From Lachnospiraceae bacterium (GTDB lineage: Bacteria > Bacillota > Clostridia > Lachnospirales > Lachnospiraceae): a DNA stretch of 64,000 nt. The notes under the pieces were generated by a model. It had not been told where the DNA came from, did no database searches, and saw only the letters and a program-made list of their open reading frames with translations. Each line of letters opens with the position of its first letter. Within the stretch, counting starts at the first letter, position 1. The translations under genes and the position numbers were made by a program. This document shows, piece after piece, positions 24,761 to 39,009 of this stretch. Where the stretch lies: contig JAILGE010000027.1 of NCBI GenBank assembly GCA_024697065.1, positions 1 to 64,000 on the forward strand. Reading direction: 5' to 3'.

Positions 24761-25723
24761 TCAATGATTATTCTTTAATGTTACAACTACTTTTCTGAAA
24801 GGTTCTTCTCCTTCTGAATGAGTTGTTACATATCTGTCATTCTGAAGAGCCGAGTGGATGATCCTTCTTTCATAAGGATTCATGGGTTCAAGTGAAACTG
24901 ACCTTCTGCTTCTCTTAACCTTGAATGCGATATTCTTTGCAAGTTTTTCGAGAGTATCTTTTCTGCGGGCACGATAATCTTCCGTATCAACCTTAACTCG
25001 AACGTAATCTTCCATGCTCTTATTAACAACTAAGCTTGTAAGATACTGAACTGAATCAAGTGTCTGTCCACGCTTACCGATAAGCAATCCCATTTCTTCG
25101 CCTTCGAGATTAACATTGAGAGTATATTCTTCATCAAAGGATGTGCTTATCTTGATTTCGGTATTCATAGCAGCGAAAAGATCTGTTAAGAATTTTTCTG
25201 CTTCTTTTACAAGTCTTTCCTGGTCTTCGGGAGAAACAGGTTTAATAGGCTTTGAAGGTTCACGCTCTGCTACAGGAGCACTTGTCTCTTCTCTTCTTGA
25301 TCTGTTTCTGCCTCTCTTCGCATCACGCATTTCTCTTTCGCGTCTGCGATTTTCTTTGATTTCTTCCTCATCATGCTCTTCGAGAACATTCTTTTCTCTG
25401 AGCATTGCCACTCTTTCTTCGTTTGCCTTTTTCTCAGCTTCTTTTGCTGCAGCTTCTTCAGCAGCCTTTCTGTCATTTTCTTCCTTCTTGGCAGCATCCT
25501 TTATTGCATTGGCCTCTGCCTGTTTGGACTCAAGTTCTTTAAATGACTCTTCCTTAATGCGTGCTCTGATGCATGCATTTTTTGCACCGATACCTATAAA
25601 TCCGCTTGATCCTTCTGTTACAACTTCATAATCAAGACGATCACTTGTAACGCTGAATGTCATGCAGGCATCTGTGATGCAATCGTCAACTGTCTTTGCC
25701 GAAAACTCTCTATAATCTGCCAT
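24761..25723 (-). CDS. jag: RNA-binding protein Jag/KhpB
   Basis: 320 residues. Jag-N domain (about 1-50: FSAKTVDDCITDAC, VTEGSSGFIGIGAK), a long Ala/Glu/Lys/Arg-rich coiled linker (about 55-170), a KH domain with LLIGKRGQTLDSVQYL and a C-terminal R3H domain with ERRIIHSALQ. The linker is much longer than in Bacillus. ATG 25723 sits 6 bases after GGAGG; an in-frame ATG four codons upstream contains that ribosome site. KhpB acts with KhpA in RNA binding and cell-envelope control; cotranscribed with yidC. Confidence 0.95.
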   Translation of the reverse strand: MADYREFSAKTVDDCITDACMTFSVTSDRLDYEVVTEGSSGFIGIGAKNACIRARIKEESFKELESKQAEANAIKDAAKKEENDRKAAEEAAAKEAEKKANEERVAMLREKNVLEEHDEEEIKENRRREREMRDAKRGRNRSRREETSAPVAEREPSKPIKPVSPEDQERLVKEAEKFLTDLFAAMNTEIKISTSFDEEYTLNVNLEGEEMGLLIGKRGQTLDSVQYLTSLVVNKSMEDYVRVKVDTEDYRARRKDTLEKLAKNIAFKVKRSRRSVSLEPMNPYERRIIHSALQNDRYVTTHSEGEEPFRKVVVTLKNNH

Positions 25724-25749
25724 GTTTTCCTCCATGATGAATAGATTAT

Positions 25750-27099
25750 TTACTCTGACTTTTTCCCGCTGTTACTTCTTTCATTATACTGCTTTACCAT
25801 AGAAGCCTTTGCTGCAAGACTTCCCGGCTTTGAAGCATTTTTATTATAATATTCTGTCGAATCTTTTATGCTCTTATCGATCCTTGCTTTTCTTGCTGTT
25901 TCACTTTCAACAGGAGCTGATCCGACATTTCTTGCATTGATCTTTGCATTGGAAGAAATCTGTTCTACGGGAAGACCGTTCTTGCGACGCTTTTCATTAG
26001 CCTTCTCAATATTGGATTTTACCATTGCATCAATATCGATCTTATCAAGTTTCTTATTAACAACAACCTGAATCACTGAACGTACTACGGAACCTGTGAT
26101 CCAGTAAATACCCATACCTATAGGAAGAGTAAAACAGAAAACTGCTGACATAAGAGGCATTACCGTATTCATTGTCTTCATTGAAGACATCATGGGATTT
26201 TCCTCTTCTGCCTTCTTATTATTTGACTGCTCAGGCTGAGGCATGAGTTTTGTATTGATCCACTGGGTAAGGGCTGAAAGAAGGGGGATCATTAATACTC
26301 CCAGCATAAGAGCCCAGTTTCTTGTATCGGATGCCCATTCTGATTTAAGAACAAAGCTGGGTGTAAGTCCGATATTAAGTCCCAGAAAATGATTAAATTT
26401 TCCGAGTTCTGTTGAAGCATCCGTAACCTGACTGGCAAGAGTAGGAAATTTTTCTGCTACTTTATTCCACTCAACTGTAGATGCTCTGTTTAAGATATCT
26501 ATAACAGTATTTTCAGTATGCTGGATACCTTCTGCAGTTCTTGTTCCGAAAAGATCATTCGTAAACTGCTTCTGATAATAACTATATCCGCTGAAGTCCT
26601 TGAAAAATTCAGTAAGTGTTTCCTTATCGGAAGAACTTACTATATTGGTAACAAGCGGATAGAATACATTTCTGATCCTGCCAACATATGCCGGCATGTT
26701 ATAGATAACACGATATAAGGACCAAAGGATAGGGAGCTGGATGAGAAGCTGGATACAGCTTCCGGAGGGATTAACCCCGTATTTCTGATATACAAGCTTT
26801 GTCTCCTCGTTCATTCTCATCATGGAATCCTGATCGGTCTTTCCCTGATATTTATTACGGATAGCTTGTAATTCCGGATTCATTTTATTTGAAAGCTTTG
26901 AAAACTTCTGCTGCTTTACGGTAAGAGGCAGAAGAAGTAAATATATGATGATAGTCATCAATATGATGGCAGCACCGGCACTCGGATAATCTGTAAATAA
27001 TCCGAGAAACCAGAATATACCTTCAAGAATCTTTCCTAAAATAAATGAAAACGGACGTGTAATAACATTCGTATTTTGTGTAAGAAGCATTGAAGTCAA
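25750..27099 (-). CDS. yidC: Membrane protein insertase YidC
   Basis: 449 residues. About five to six membrane helices with the YidC/Oxa1 core starting at YPSAGAAIILMTIIIYLLLLPLTVKQQ and continuing through the coiled hairpin QKFSKLSNKMNPELQAIRNKY and SCIQLLIQLPILWSLYRVI. The last ~90 residues are a basic cytoplasmic tail. No lipobox is seen, unlike many SpoIIIJ proteins. The frame opens at a TTG (27099), 8 bases after GAGG; the ATG three codons later is alternative. Inserts membrane proteins alone or with Sec. Confidence 0.95.
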   Translation of the reverse strand: MTSMLLTQNTNVITRPFSFILGKILEGIFWFLGLFTDYPSAGAAIILMTIIIYLLLLPLTVKQQKFSKLSNKMNPELQAIRNKYQGKTDQDSMMRMNEETKLVYQKYGVNPSGSCIQLLIQLPILWSLYRVIYNMPAYVGRIRNVFYPLVTNIVSSSDKETLTEFFKDFSGYSYYQKQFTNDLFGTRTAEGIQHTENTVIDILNRASTVEWNKVAEKFPTLASQVTDASTELGKFNHFLGLNIGLTPSFVLKSEWASDTRNWALMLGVLMIPLLSALTQWINTKLMPQPEQSNNKKAEEENPMMSSMKTMNTVMPLMSAVFCFTLPIGMGIYWITGSVVRSVIQVVVNKKLDKIDIDAMVKSNIEKANEKRRKNGLPVEQISSNAKINARNVGSAPVESETARKARIDKSIKDSTEYYNKNASKPGSLAAKASMVKQYNERSNSGKKSE

Positions 27100-27122
27100 T
27101 GTATTATCCTCACATTTCTACT

Positions 27123-27383
27123 TTATTTTCTGCTGTATCTGCTTTTGATCTTTATATTATGAAGAGAAAGACTCTCCGGTACAGGATCATATCCTCCTTT
27201 TGAAAAAGGATTACATCTAAGGATCCTATAGAACGCCAAAAAGCCCCCCAAAAAAGCACCGTATTTCTTAACAGCTTCCAGACCGTACTCTGAACAAGTC
27301 GGGTAATACGGACATTTAGTGCTTTTCAAAGGAGACAGATATTTCCTGTACAAATTGATCAAAGCGATCAGCACATATTTCAC
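27123..27383 (-). CDS. yidD: Membrane protein insertion efficiency factor YidD
   Basis: 86 residues with the family signature [36 protein letters not shown] and [17 protein letters not shown] (short conserved blocks with three cysteines). Peripheral membrane protein that helps YidC. GTG start, 3 bases after the rnpA stop. Normal genomic position between rnpA and yidC. Confidence 0.96.
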   Translation of the reverse strand: MKYVLIALINLYRKYLSPLKSTKCPYYPTCSEYGLEAVKKYGAFLGGFLAFYRILRCNPFSKGGYDPVPESLSLHNIKIKSRYSRK

Positions 27384-27386
27384 TTT

Positions 27387-27725
27387 TTACGCCCTTGTTA
27401 TATGATGAAGCTTTGCCAGATGCAGCAATGCACTTTCCGTTTCGGCATATGTTGCGCCGACAGCATTCTGCTTAACCACGACGACGATGTCCAAACCACT
27501 ATTGAACACTGCTTCATTTCGTCTGTAATTTTCTTTTACAAGTCTTTTCAGCCTGTGTCTTACGACACTGTTACCTGTTTTCTTGCTGACAGAGACTCCG
27601 AGGCGGTTACGTTCGGTACCGTTTTCTGACACATACATGACAAACAGTCTGTTTGCCATCTTTTTACCCGAACGGTAGACGGATCTGAAATCCTCATTTT
27701 TCTTTAAGCCTTCAGAAAACTCCAT
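27387..27725 (-). CDS. rnpA: Ribonuclease P protein component
   Basis: 112 residues; protein subunit of RNase P, which trims tRNA 5' ends. The N-terminal LKKNEDFRSVYRSGKK, RLGVSVSKKTGNSVVRHRLKRLVKENYRR (RNR-type basic helix region) and DIVVVVKQNAV are characteristic. The ATG follows AAGGAAG placed just after the U-tract of an intergenic hairpin, so a fraction of rpmH transcripts may stop before it. Confidence 0.96.
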   Translation of the reverse strand: MEFSEGLKKNEDFRSVYRSGKKMANRLFVMYVSENGTERNRLGVSVSKKTGNSVVRHRLKRLVKENYRRNEAVFNSGLDIVVVVKQNAVGATYAETESALLHLAKLHHITRA

Positions 27726-27739
27726 CTTTTTCTTCCTTC

Positions 27740-27769
27740 AAATAAAAAGGTCACCTTTTTGTGGCGACC
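27740..27769 (-). terminator. Intra-operon hairpin between rpmH and rnpA
   Basis: On the minus strand GGTCGCC and GGTGACC pair over seven positions (one G-U), followed by TTTTTATTT. It begins two bases after the rpmH stop and ends before the rnpA ribosome site; probably a partial terminator that raises rpmH over rnpA. Confidence 0.75.
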
Positions 27770-27770
27770 C

Positions 27771-27905
27771 TTAAGCTGATAAAACCTTTCTTCCTTTTCT
27801 TCTTCTTGCTGCAAGTACCTTTCTTCCACCGGGAGTACTCATTCTTGCACGGAAGCCATGAACTTTGGATCTCTGTCTGTTCTTGGGCTGGAATGTCATC
27901 TTCAT
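27771..27905 (-). CDS. rpmH: 50S ribosomal protein L34
   Basis: 44 residues: begins [18 protein letters not shown], continues [26 protein letters not shown]. Length and sequence are those of bacterial L34, a basic protein of the large subunit. The ATG at 27905 follows AGAGAGGTGTTCTGATC. First gene of the rpmH-rnpA-yidD-yidC-jag operon leaving the origin to the left. Confidence 0.98.
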   Translation of the reverse strand: MKMTFQPKNRQRSKVHGFRARMSTPGGRKVLAARRRKGRKVLSA

Positions 27906-27999
27906 GATCAGAACACCTCTCTTTCCTATTAAATTTTGTATTGCGGATTTAAGCTCCGCAGATAGAATTCTACTTAAATGTCAGAAAACATCAAGTGAG

Positions 28000-28029
28000 A
28001 TTATATAATAAAAAAAACCCGTAAGTCAA
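28000..28029 (-). promoter_or_regulatory. Predicted promoter of the rpmH operon
   Basis: On the minus strand TTGACT (28029-28024), 18 bases, TATAAT (28005-28000). The start near 27993 gives a leader of about 88 bases before rpmH. Confidence 0.75.
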
Positions 28030-28099
28030 GCATTTTTAAAGGTTTTGAGGGCATTCCCGTATCTCAAAAAAACTTTTTCACAAATTTTTTTTCCATTTT

Positions 28100-28400
28100 C
28101 TACATATGGTGGAGTTATAAAACAATTTTACACAATATGTGGATTATGATCACGGTTATAACCCAGTGTTATAAATTTACATAAATCTTTCCACATATTG
28201 TGAAAAAAATGTTGATAAATGGTTATAAGTATCCCCAACGCCTTATTTTATGCCTTATTACAAACCATTTATTTGGTTTATTATCTATTAACACAAATAA
28301 CCTGTAAACTAATTTACTATACTATGTAAATCAGTTATCAACAAATTTATCCACTTATCCACATTTTTTTATAACCACCATGTGTTTGAAATTACTCTCT
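28100..28400. other. oriC: oriC part 1: DnaA-box cluster upstream of dnaA
   Basis: This AT-rich stretch between rpmH and dnaA carries a perfect DnaA box TTATCCACA (28355-28363) abutting TTATCCACT (28347-28355) and near TTATCAACA (28335-28343). Further out are reverse copies TGTTGATAA (28210-28218) and TGTGGATTA (28138-28146) and several TTATAACC-like sites. Position between the rpmH and dnaA operons is the standard Bacillota origin location. The cluster also overlaps the region just upstream of the dnaA promoter, allowing autoregulation. Confidence 0.85.
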
Positions 28401-28414
28401 CAATGATTTATAGT
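28386..28414 (+). promoter_or_regulatory. Predicted promoter of dnaA
   Basis: TTGAAA (28386-28391), 17 bases, TATAGT (28409-28414). DnaA boxes lie just upstream (28335-28377). Confidence 0.7.
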
Positions 28415-28478
28415 AGTATCTGCCCATAAGATATCATATCTTTTTTATGGGATTATCAATGAAAGGAATATCTTTTAC

Positions 28479-29882
28479 ATGAATCCTATAGAAGAACAGT
28501 GGGAAAATATAAAAGACATTATCAGGGAAGAAAATGAGCTTCCCAATATTGCTTATAAAGTATGGATAAAACCTCTGCTTTTCTATAAGTGTGAGGACCT
28601 GGATCTCACTATAATGGTACCCAAGGGAAATCCGGGTATTCTTGATTATTGTGAAAGAAATGCTTACGACGATCTTTTTGAAGACGCCCTTTTTAAGCTT
28701 ACCAACAAGCACTATAAAGTTACTATCGTTGCAGAAGAAAATACTCCTGAAAGCAATGATGATAAATCAGTTTCTTCTAATATAAATACTTTAAATGAAA
28801 CCGAAAATAATAATGAAGTTTATACCGGTTCATCATCCAATCTTAATCCTAAATACAGATTTGAAAATTACGTTACGGATCCACGTAACTCTATGACCAT
28901 GTCAGCATGTTTAAGAGTAGCCGAAGCTCCCGGACAGGACTTCAGCTATAATCCCCTCTTTATATACGGAGGATCGGGTCTTGGTAAGACTCATCTCATG
29001 AATGCCATAGGTCATTACATCATCGATAACAGCAACCTTAAGGTATTGTATGTTACTTCCGAGCAGTTTACCAATGAAGTGATAGATTCTATACGTCTCG
29101 GACAGTCAGGATCCTCACACGCCATGACGAGACTCAGGGACAAATATCGTAATATAGATGTACTTTTAATAGATGATATTCAGTTCCTGATTGGAAAACC
29201 TTCTACCCAGGAGGAATTCTTTAATACTTTCAATGCCCTTTTAAACAGCGGCAAATCAATAGTCATCACCTCCGATAAGCATCCTAAGCTTATGAAAGAG
29301 CTTGATGAAAGATACCGTTCCCGTTTCAACCAGGGTCTTGTTGTTGATGTTCAACCCCCTAACTACGAAACAAGAATGGCTATCATAAAAAAATATGCAG
29401 AATCCATGAATGTCAATGTATCCAATGACATTATCGATTATATTGCAAAAAATATCCAATCTAACGTAAGAGATATAGAAGGAGCTTTCAATCTCATCTA
29501 TGCAAGGATGAAAATGAATGATTCCGAACCTATTACTTTGGAAACTGCCAAAGAGATCCTTAAGGATACCATCTCCCCTGACAGACCTTCTATCATTACT
29601 CCTTCTCTTATATTGGAAGCAGTTTCGAAATACTACAATATAACTCCGGCTGATATCACTTCAAAGAAGAGAAATGCCGAAATAGTTCTTCCCAGACAGA
29701 TATTCATGTACATGTGCAGAAACATGACAGATACTACCCTTCAGGGAATAGCTACTCTCCTGGATAAAAAGGACCATTCAACTGTTCTTCATGGCTGTAA
29801 AAAGATAGAGGATGAAATAAAGATCAACCAGGAACTTAAGGAAACAATAGATCTTATAAAGAACAATATCATTACCAGTTAA
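28479..29882 (+). CDS. dnaA: Chromosomal replication initiator DnaA
   Basis: 467 residues. Domain I about 1-85, a variable linker (Ser/Asn/Glu-rich, about 86-125), AAA+ domain with Walker A GGSGLGKTH (about 164-172), Walker B LLIDDIQFL and Sensor motifs, and DNA-binding domain IV with LPRQIFMYMCR and the signature DKKDHSTVLHG. It binds DnaA boxes on both sides of its own gene and melts the origin. Ribosome site AAAGG is 12 bases from the ATG, slightly long. Confidence 0.98.
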   Translation: MNPIEEQWENIKDIIREENELPNIAYKVWIKPLLFYKCEDLDLTIMVPKGNPGILDYCERNAYDDLFEDALFKLTNKHYKVTIVAEENTPESNDDKSVSSNINTLNETENNNEVYTGSSSNLNPKYRFENYVTDPRNSMTMSACLRVAEAPGQDFSYNPLFIYGGSGLGKTHLMNAIGHYIIDNSNLKVLYVTSEQFTNEVIDSIRLGQSGSSHAMTRLRDKYRNIDVLLIDDIQFLIGKPSTQEEFFNTFNALLNSGKSIVITSDKHPKLMKELDERYRSRFNQGLVVDVQPPNYETRMAIIKKYAESMNVNVSNDIIDYIAKNIQSNVRDIEGAFNLIYARMKMNDSEPITLETAKEILKDTISPDRPSIITPSLILEAVSKYYNITPADITSKKRNAEIVLPRQIFMYMCRNMTDTTLQGIATLLDKKDHSTVLHGCKKIEDEIKINQELKETIDLIKNNIITS

Positions 29883-30064
29883 TAATATTCCTTTATTATT
29901 ATTCACAAAATGTGGATAACTTTGTTAAATTTCCATTTAAAACCATGTGGTTTATATGTGAGTTGTTTGTTATAAAATTTCTTTTTATCTTTTAAGACCT
30001 CTTACGCTCAAAATAAGCCACATTTTATTTCTGAGATAGTCCCCCTCAAATCACAAGTTATTCT

Positions 30065-30092
30065 TTTCATTTTAAGCCTAATTTAGTATAAT
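30065..30092 (+). promoter_or_regulatory. Predicted promoter of dnaN
   Basis: TTTCAT (30065-30070), 16 bases, TATAAT (30087-30092). The start near 30099 would give a ~120-base leader that contains a hairpin terminator. Confidence 0.5.
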
Positions 30093-30158
30093 AAATGCGG
30101 TTGTCCACTTATAAACCGCTATTATTAATATTATTATTAAAATAATATAATAATGATG

Positions 30159-30179
30159 ATGCGGATACCGCATTTTTTT
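30159..30179 (+). terminator. Hairpin terminator in the dnaA-dnaN gap
   Basis: ATGCGG-ATA-CCGCAT followed by T6 (30174-30179). It would end dnaA transcripts, or attenuate the dnaN leader if the promoter at 30.07 kb is used. The upstream hexamer ATGCGG (30095-30100) repeats the 5' arm. Confidence 0.6.
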
Positions 30180-30222
30180 ATTATCGGAATTATTGTGCAT
30201 AAACAAAAAGGAGACGTATTTT

Positions 30223-31335
30223 ATGAAAATAACTTGTTCTAAACAGTCCCTTACCAACGGAATAGGCATTGTATCCCGTGCAGTACCTGTTAATACAACG
30301 ATGCCTATTTTGAAATATATTCTTATCAATGCTGCAGGAGGTGAAATAAAACTTACTGCCAATGATACGGATCTGGGAATAGAAACAGTTATTGAAGGTG
30401 TAATAGAGACTTCGGGTATAGCTGCCATTGAGGCATCTGTTCTTTCCGAAGCTGTAAAAAAGATGCCTGACGGTGATATTCATATCGACATAAATGAAAA
30501 GGATTTCACAGTTCATCTTACATGTGATACCGAAAAAATAGATTTTCAGATAACAGGAACATCAGGGGATGATTTTACATATCTTCCGGAGATAGAGAAA
30601 AAAGAGCCTGTTGAGATATCAATGCTCGCATTTAAGGATATGGTAAGACAGACTGCTTTCTCACTTAATTCCAATAACGAAAATAACAGGACCACCACAG
30701 GTTTCGATATGATCATCTACGGTGATTATATGAGACTTACTACTCTCGATGGTCACAGAGTATCTATCAGAAATGTTGACTTTGGAAAAGAATATGGTAA
30801 GCAGGAAGTTATCATTCCCGGAAAGACACTAAAAGAGATAAGTGCGATAATTCCTTCAGATGCTGAAAAGTATGTAAGCATTTATATAACAGAAAATCAT
30901 ATAAGCTTTGAATTTGATAATACCGTAGTTGTATCAAGACTTATTGACGGAGAATATATAAATGTCGATAAGATGATAACCTCTGAATACAAGACAAAGG
31001 TTGTGATAGATAAGAAACGTCTGGCCAACAGTATAGACAGATCTCTTTTCTTCTCAAAGGAAGGAAATAAAAAGCCTATTGTTGTTGATATCAAAGACGG
31101 TATTCTCAACATCCAGATAAAATCTTCGACAGGTGGTCTAAACGAGGATATTGAGATCGAGAAAGAAGGAAATGAACTGACGATAGGTTTTAATCCAAAG
31201 TTTGTTTTGGATGCACTTAAAGCAATTGACGATGATGAGGTAACACTTTACTTTATCAATTCCATCTCTCCTGTATACATAAAGGACGAGAAGGAAACAT
31301 ATATATATATGATACTGCCTATCAATCTTTCATAA
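30223..31335 (+). CDS. dnaN: DNA polymerase III beta subunit (sliding clamp)
   Basis: 370 residues, three-domain beta clamp. MKITCSKQSLTNGIGIVSRAVP at the N-terminus, PILKYILI and the C-terminal YMILPINLS (variant of the usual YLVMPMR) are recognisable. ATG 30223 follows AAGGAGACGTATTTT; a longer frame from 30193 starts before the ribosome site and is not used. It keeps the polymerase on DNA and lies in the standard dnaA-dnaN-rlbA-recF order. Confidence 0.97.
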   Translation: MKITCSKQSLTNGIGIVSRAVPVNTTMPILKYILINAAGGEIKLTANDTDLGIETVIEGVIETSGIAAIEASVLSEAVKKMPDGDIHIDINEKDFTVHLTCDTEKIDFQITGTSGDDFTYLPEIEKKEPVEISMLAFKDMVRQTAFSLNSNNENNRTTTGFDMIIYGDYMRLTTLDGHRVSIRNVDFGKEYGKQEVIIPGKTLKEISAIIPSDAEKYVSIYITENHISFEFDNTVVVSRLIDGEYINVDKMITSEYKTKVVIDKKRLANSIDRSLFFSKEGNKKPIVVDIKDGILNIQIKSSTGGLNEDIEIEKEGNELTIGFNPKFVLDALKAIDDDEVTLYFINSISPVYIKDEKETYIYMILPINLS

Positions 31336-31336
31336 A

Positions 31337-31542
31337 ATGGAAAATATAAGAATTAAAGACGAATATATAAAGCTCGGACAGGCAATGAAGCTTGCCGGTA
31401 TAGTAAGCGAAGGTGTTGAAGCAAAGTTCATGATACAGGACGGTTATGTGAAAGTGAACGGAGAAGTGTGCACCATGCGCGGAAAAAAACTATATGAGAA
31501 TGATGTTTTTGAAGTAAACGGTATTACAGTAAAAGTAACAAA

Positions 31543-31546
<4 letters not shown>
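31337..31546 (+). CDS. rlbA: S4-domain RNA-binding protein RlbA/YaaA
   Basis: 69 residues, single S4 domain: IKLGQAMKLAGIVSEGVEAKFMIQDGYVKVNGE is split over alpha-L RNA-binding helices. It starts one base after the dnaN stop and overlaps recF by 4 bases (ATGA). In Bacillota this small protein always lies between dnaN and recF and has been linked to ribosome assembly. Confidence 0.95.
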
Positions 31547-36225
<4,679 letters not shown>

Positions 36226-36259
36226 GCAGATATACAAACACCTATCATTGGAGGAAGAA

Positions 36260-38857
36260 ATGGACGATAAGGTTTTTGACAAAATAAATGAAGTGGATAT
36301 GAAGCAAACGATGGAGAAGTATTACATCGATTACGCCATGAGTGTTATTGCTTCACGTGCGCTGCCTGATGTAAGAGACGGACTTAAGCCGGTTCAGCGT
36401 CGTATACTCTACTCCATGATAGAGCTCCATAATGAACCTGATAAGCCTCACAGAAAATGTGCCCGTATCGTCGGTGATACCATGGGTAAATATCATCCCC
36501 ACGGTGATTCATCCATTTACGGTGCATTGGTAAATATGGCACAGGAATGGAATCTTCGTTATACACTGGTAGACGGACACGGAAACTTCGGATCTGTGGA
36601 CGGAGACGGTGCCGCAGCAATGCGATATACGGAAGCAAGACTTTCAAAGATGTCTATGGAGATGCTCCGCGACATCCAGAAAGATACCGTAAACTTCACT
36701 CCTAACTTTGATGAAACGGAATCAGAGCCTACAGTTCTTCCTGCAAGGTTCCCTAACCTTCTCGTTAACGGAACAACAGGTATCGCCGTAGGTATGGCTA
36801 CAAACATCCCCCCTCACAATTTACGTGAAGTAATAAGGGCTGTTGTTAAGATAATCGAAAACAGAGTTGAGGAAGGCAGAGAGACTTCTATCGACGAAGT
36901 CATGAATATAGTGCACGGACCGGACTTCCCTACCGGTGCCCAGATACTTGGAACCAGAGGTATCAAGGAAGCATACCGCACAGGACGCGGAAAAGTTCTC
37001 ATCCGTTCCGTTGCAAATATGGAGACTCTTCCCAACGGCAAGACACAGATCATAGTTACCGAACTTCCCTATATGGTAAATAAGGCAAACATGATCAAGA
37101 AGATCGCCGATCTTGTAAAAGATAAGAAGATCGACGGTATCACTGCGATCCGTGATGAATCAAACCGTGAAGGAACAAGAGTTGTCATCGAAGTACGTCG
37201 TGACGTTAATGCCAATATAGTCCTGAAAAAGCTTTATAAGCATACAGATATGCAGACTACTTTCGGTGTCATCAATCTTGCGCTCGTTAACAACGAGCCT
37301 AAGGTAATGAACCTTCTTGAGCTTCTTGAATATTATTTAAAGCATCAGGAGGAAGTAGTAACAAGAAGAACTAAGTATGATCTTAACAAAGCTGAAGAGA
37401 GAGATCATATCTTACAGGGATTACTCATAGCTCTTGATAATATTGATGAAGTCATAAATATCATCCGAAGCAGTCAGAATACACAGGAAGCAAGACAGAG
37501 ATTGACAGAAAGATTCGGTCTCTCCGATGCACAGTCAAATGCCATTGTTGAGATGAGACTGAAAGCTCTCACAGGTTTGGAAAGATCCAAGCTTGAGGAT
37601 GAGCATGCCGCACTCCTTAAGCAGATCGCCGAGTGGAGAGCTATCCTTGCTGATGAAAATCTCCTTTTGGGAGTGATCAAGACAGAGATCACCGAGATCG
37701 CAGATAAGTATGGTGATGACAGAAGAACCGCCATTACATATGATGATTCGGAGATCCGTGATGAGGAAATGGTTCCCCTTGAAAACACGGTTATAGCCAT
37801 GACAAGTCTTGGTTATATCAAGCGTATGACAGTTGATAATTTTAAGACCCAGGGCCGTGGTGGTAAGGGCATAAAGGGAATGACGACCATCGAAGATGAT
37901 TATATCGAAGATCTTTTGATGACTTCTACCCATAACCATATCATGTTCTTTACCAACAAAGGACGTGCATATATGCTTAAAGCTTATGAGATCCCTGAGG
38001 CAGGAAGAACAGCAAGAGGAACTGCTATAGTAAACCTCTTACAGCTCCAGCCGGAAGAAAAGATATCAGCTGTTATCCCCATCGGTGAGTTTGAAGAGAA
38101 TAAAAATCTCTTCATGGTTACAAGAAGAGGATTTGTTAAGAAGACCAGCATCATGGACTTCTCACATATCAGGAAGAACGGTCTCGCGGCCATCACTCTC
38201 AGAGAAGACGATGAGCTCATTGAAGTAAAGCAGACAGATGCTGATACACATATCTTCATTGTTACAAAGAACGGTATGTGCATAAGATTCAAAGAGACTG
38301 ATGTAAGATGCATGGGAAGAACCGCAATGGGTGTCATCGGTATGGACATAGACGATGACGATGAGATCATAGGAATGCAGTTAGATCATCAGGGTGATTC
38401 ACTTCTCATTGTTTCCGAGAACGGTATCGGAAAGAGATCCGCCCTTGAAGAATTCAAGGTTCAAAGAAGAGGCGGAAAAGGCCTTAAGTGCTATAAGATC
38501 ACAGAAAAGACGGGAAATGTAGTAGGTGTTAAGGCCGTTACGGATGATCATGAGATAATGATGATAACCGCTGCCGGAATCATTATTCAGGTAAGTATGA
38601 GCGAGATCCCCGTTCACGGAAGGATAACTTCAGGTGTTAAGATGATGAACGTGGATGAAGGTGTTAAGGTAGCCAAGATCGCCAAGGTCCGTGAAAAGAT
38701 AGAAGATGCCGATGTATCTGAAACTCCGGATGCCAAGCCTGAAGATTATGAAGGTGACGAGGAAGATATCGACACTGTCGATGAGGCTGAAGTGGAAAAT
38801 GAGGAAGTTTCCGAAGATGATACTGAGAAAAGTACCGAAAATGAATCCGAAGAGTGA
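36260..38857 (+). CDS. gyrA: DNA gyrase subunit A
   Basis: 865 residues from the ATG at 36260, preceded by GGAGGAAGAA. Breakage-reunion domain with catalytic Tyr123 in [10 protein letters not shown]; quinolone-region HGDSSIYG, where the position equivalent to E. coli Asp87 is Gly88. The C-terminal pinwheel contains the GyrA box QRRGGKG and a related GRGGKG repeat. The last ~50 residues are a strongly acidic tail (Asp/Glu runs) as in enzymes whose tail controls supercoiling activity. Followed by a strong terminator. Confidence 0.98.
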   Translation: MDDKVFDKINEVDMKQTMEKYYIDYAMSVIASRALPDVRDGLKPVQRRILYSMIELHNEPDKPHRKCARIVGDTMGKYHPHGDSSIYGALVNMAQEWNLRYTLVDGHGNFGSVDGDGAAAMRYTEARLSKMSMEMLRDIQKDTVNFTPNFDETESEPTVLPARFPNLLVNGTTGIAVGMATNIPPHNLREVIRAVVKIIENRVEEGRETSIDEVMNIVHGPDFPTGAQILGTRGIKEAYRTGRGKVLIRSVANMETLPNGKTQIIVTELPYMVNKANMIKKIADLVKDKKIDGITAIRDESNREGTRVVIEVRRDVNANIVLKKLYKHTDMQTTFGVINLALVNNEPKVMNLLELLEYYLKHQEEVVTRRTKYDLNKAEERDHILQGLLIALDNIDEVINIIRSSQNTQEARQRLTERFGLSDAQSNAIVEMRLKALTGLERSKLEDEHAALLKQIAEWRAILADENLLLGVIKTEITEIADKYGDDRRTAITYDDSEIRDEEMVPLENTVIAMTSLGYIKRMTVDNFKTQGRGGKGIKGMTTIEDDYIEDLLMTSTHNHIMFFTNKGRAYMLKAYEIPEAGRTARGTAIVNLLQLQPEEKISAVIPIGEFEENKNLFMVTRRGFVKKTSIMDFSHIRKNGLAAITLREDDELIEVKQTDADTHIFIVTKNGMCIRFKETDVRCMGRTAMGVIGMDIDDDDEIIGMQLDHQGDSLLIVSENGIGKRSALEEFKVQRRGGKGLKCYKITEKTGNVVGVKAVTDDHEIMMITAAGIIIQVSMSEIPVHGRITSGVKMMNVDEGVKVAKIAKVREKIEDADVSETPDAKPEDYEGDEEDIDTVDEAEVENEEVSEDDTEKSTENESEE

Positions 38858-38875
38858 TAAAAAATAATTAAGATA

Positions 38876-38911
38876 GACCGCCTGCTGATATAAACGGCAG
38901 GCGGTCTTTTT
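38876..38911 (+). terminator. Terminator after gyrA
   Basis: GACCGCCTGC and GCAGGCGGTC form a perfect 10-base stem, followed by TTTTT. Confidence 0.95.
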
Positions 38912-39009
38912 ATGATTATATGAAAAATACGTTTTTTTTTGGGTTCAATATGATAAAATAAACTTGGTGTGTTGTAAATTACAAGGGGATAATCCCCGGG
39001 GGTAAAGCC

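Larger units (their letters stand above)
29895..30205. other. oriC: oriC part 2: dnaA-dnaN intergenic region
   Basis: 340 bases without a gene separate dnaA and dnaN. It holds DnaA boxes TTATTCACA (29900-29908), perfect reverse TGTGGATAA (29912-29920) and reverse TGTGCATAA (30194-30202), and an almost pure A/T stretch at about 30120-30155 followed by GATGATG, a plausible unwinding element. With the upstream cluster this makes a bipartite origin like that of Bacillus subtilis. Confidence 0.75.
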
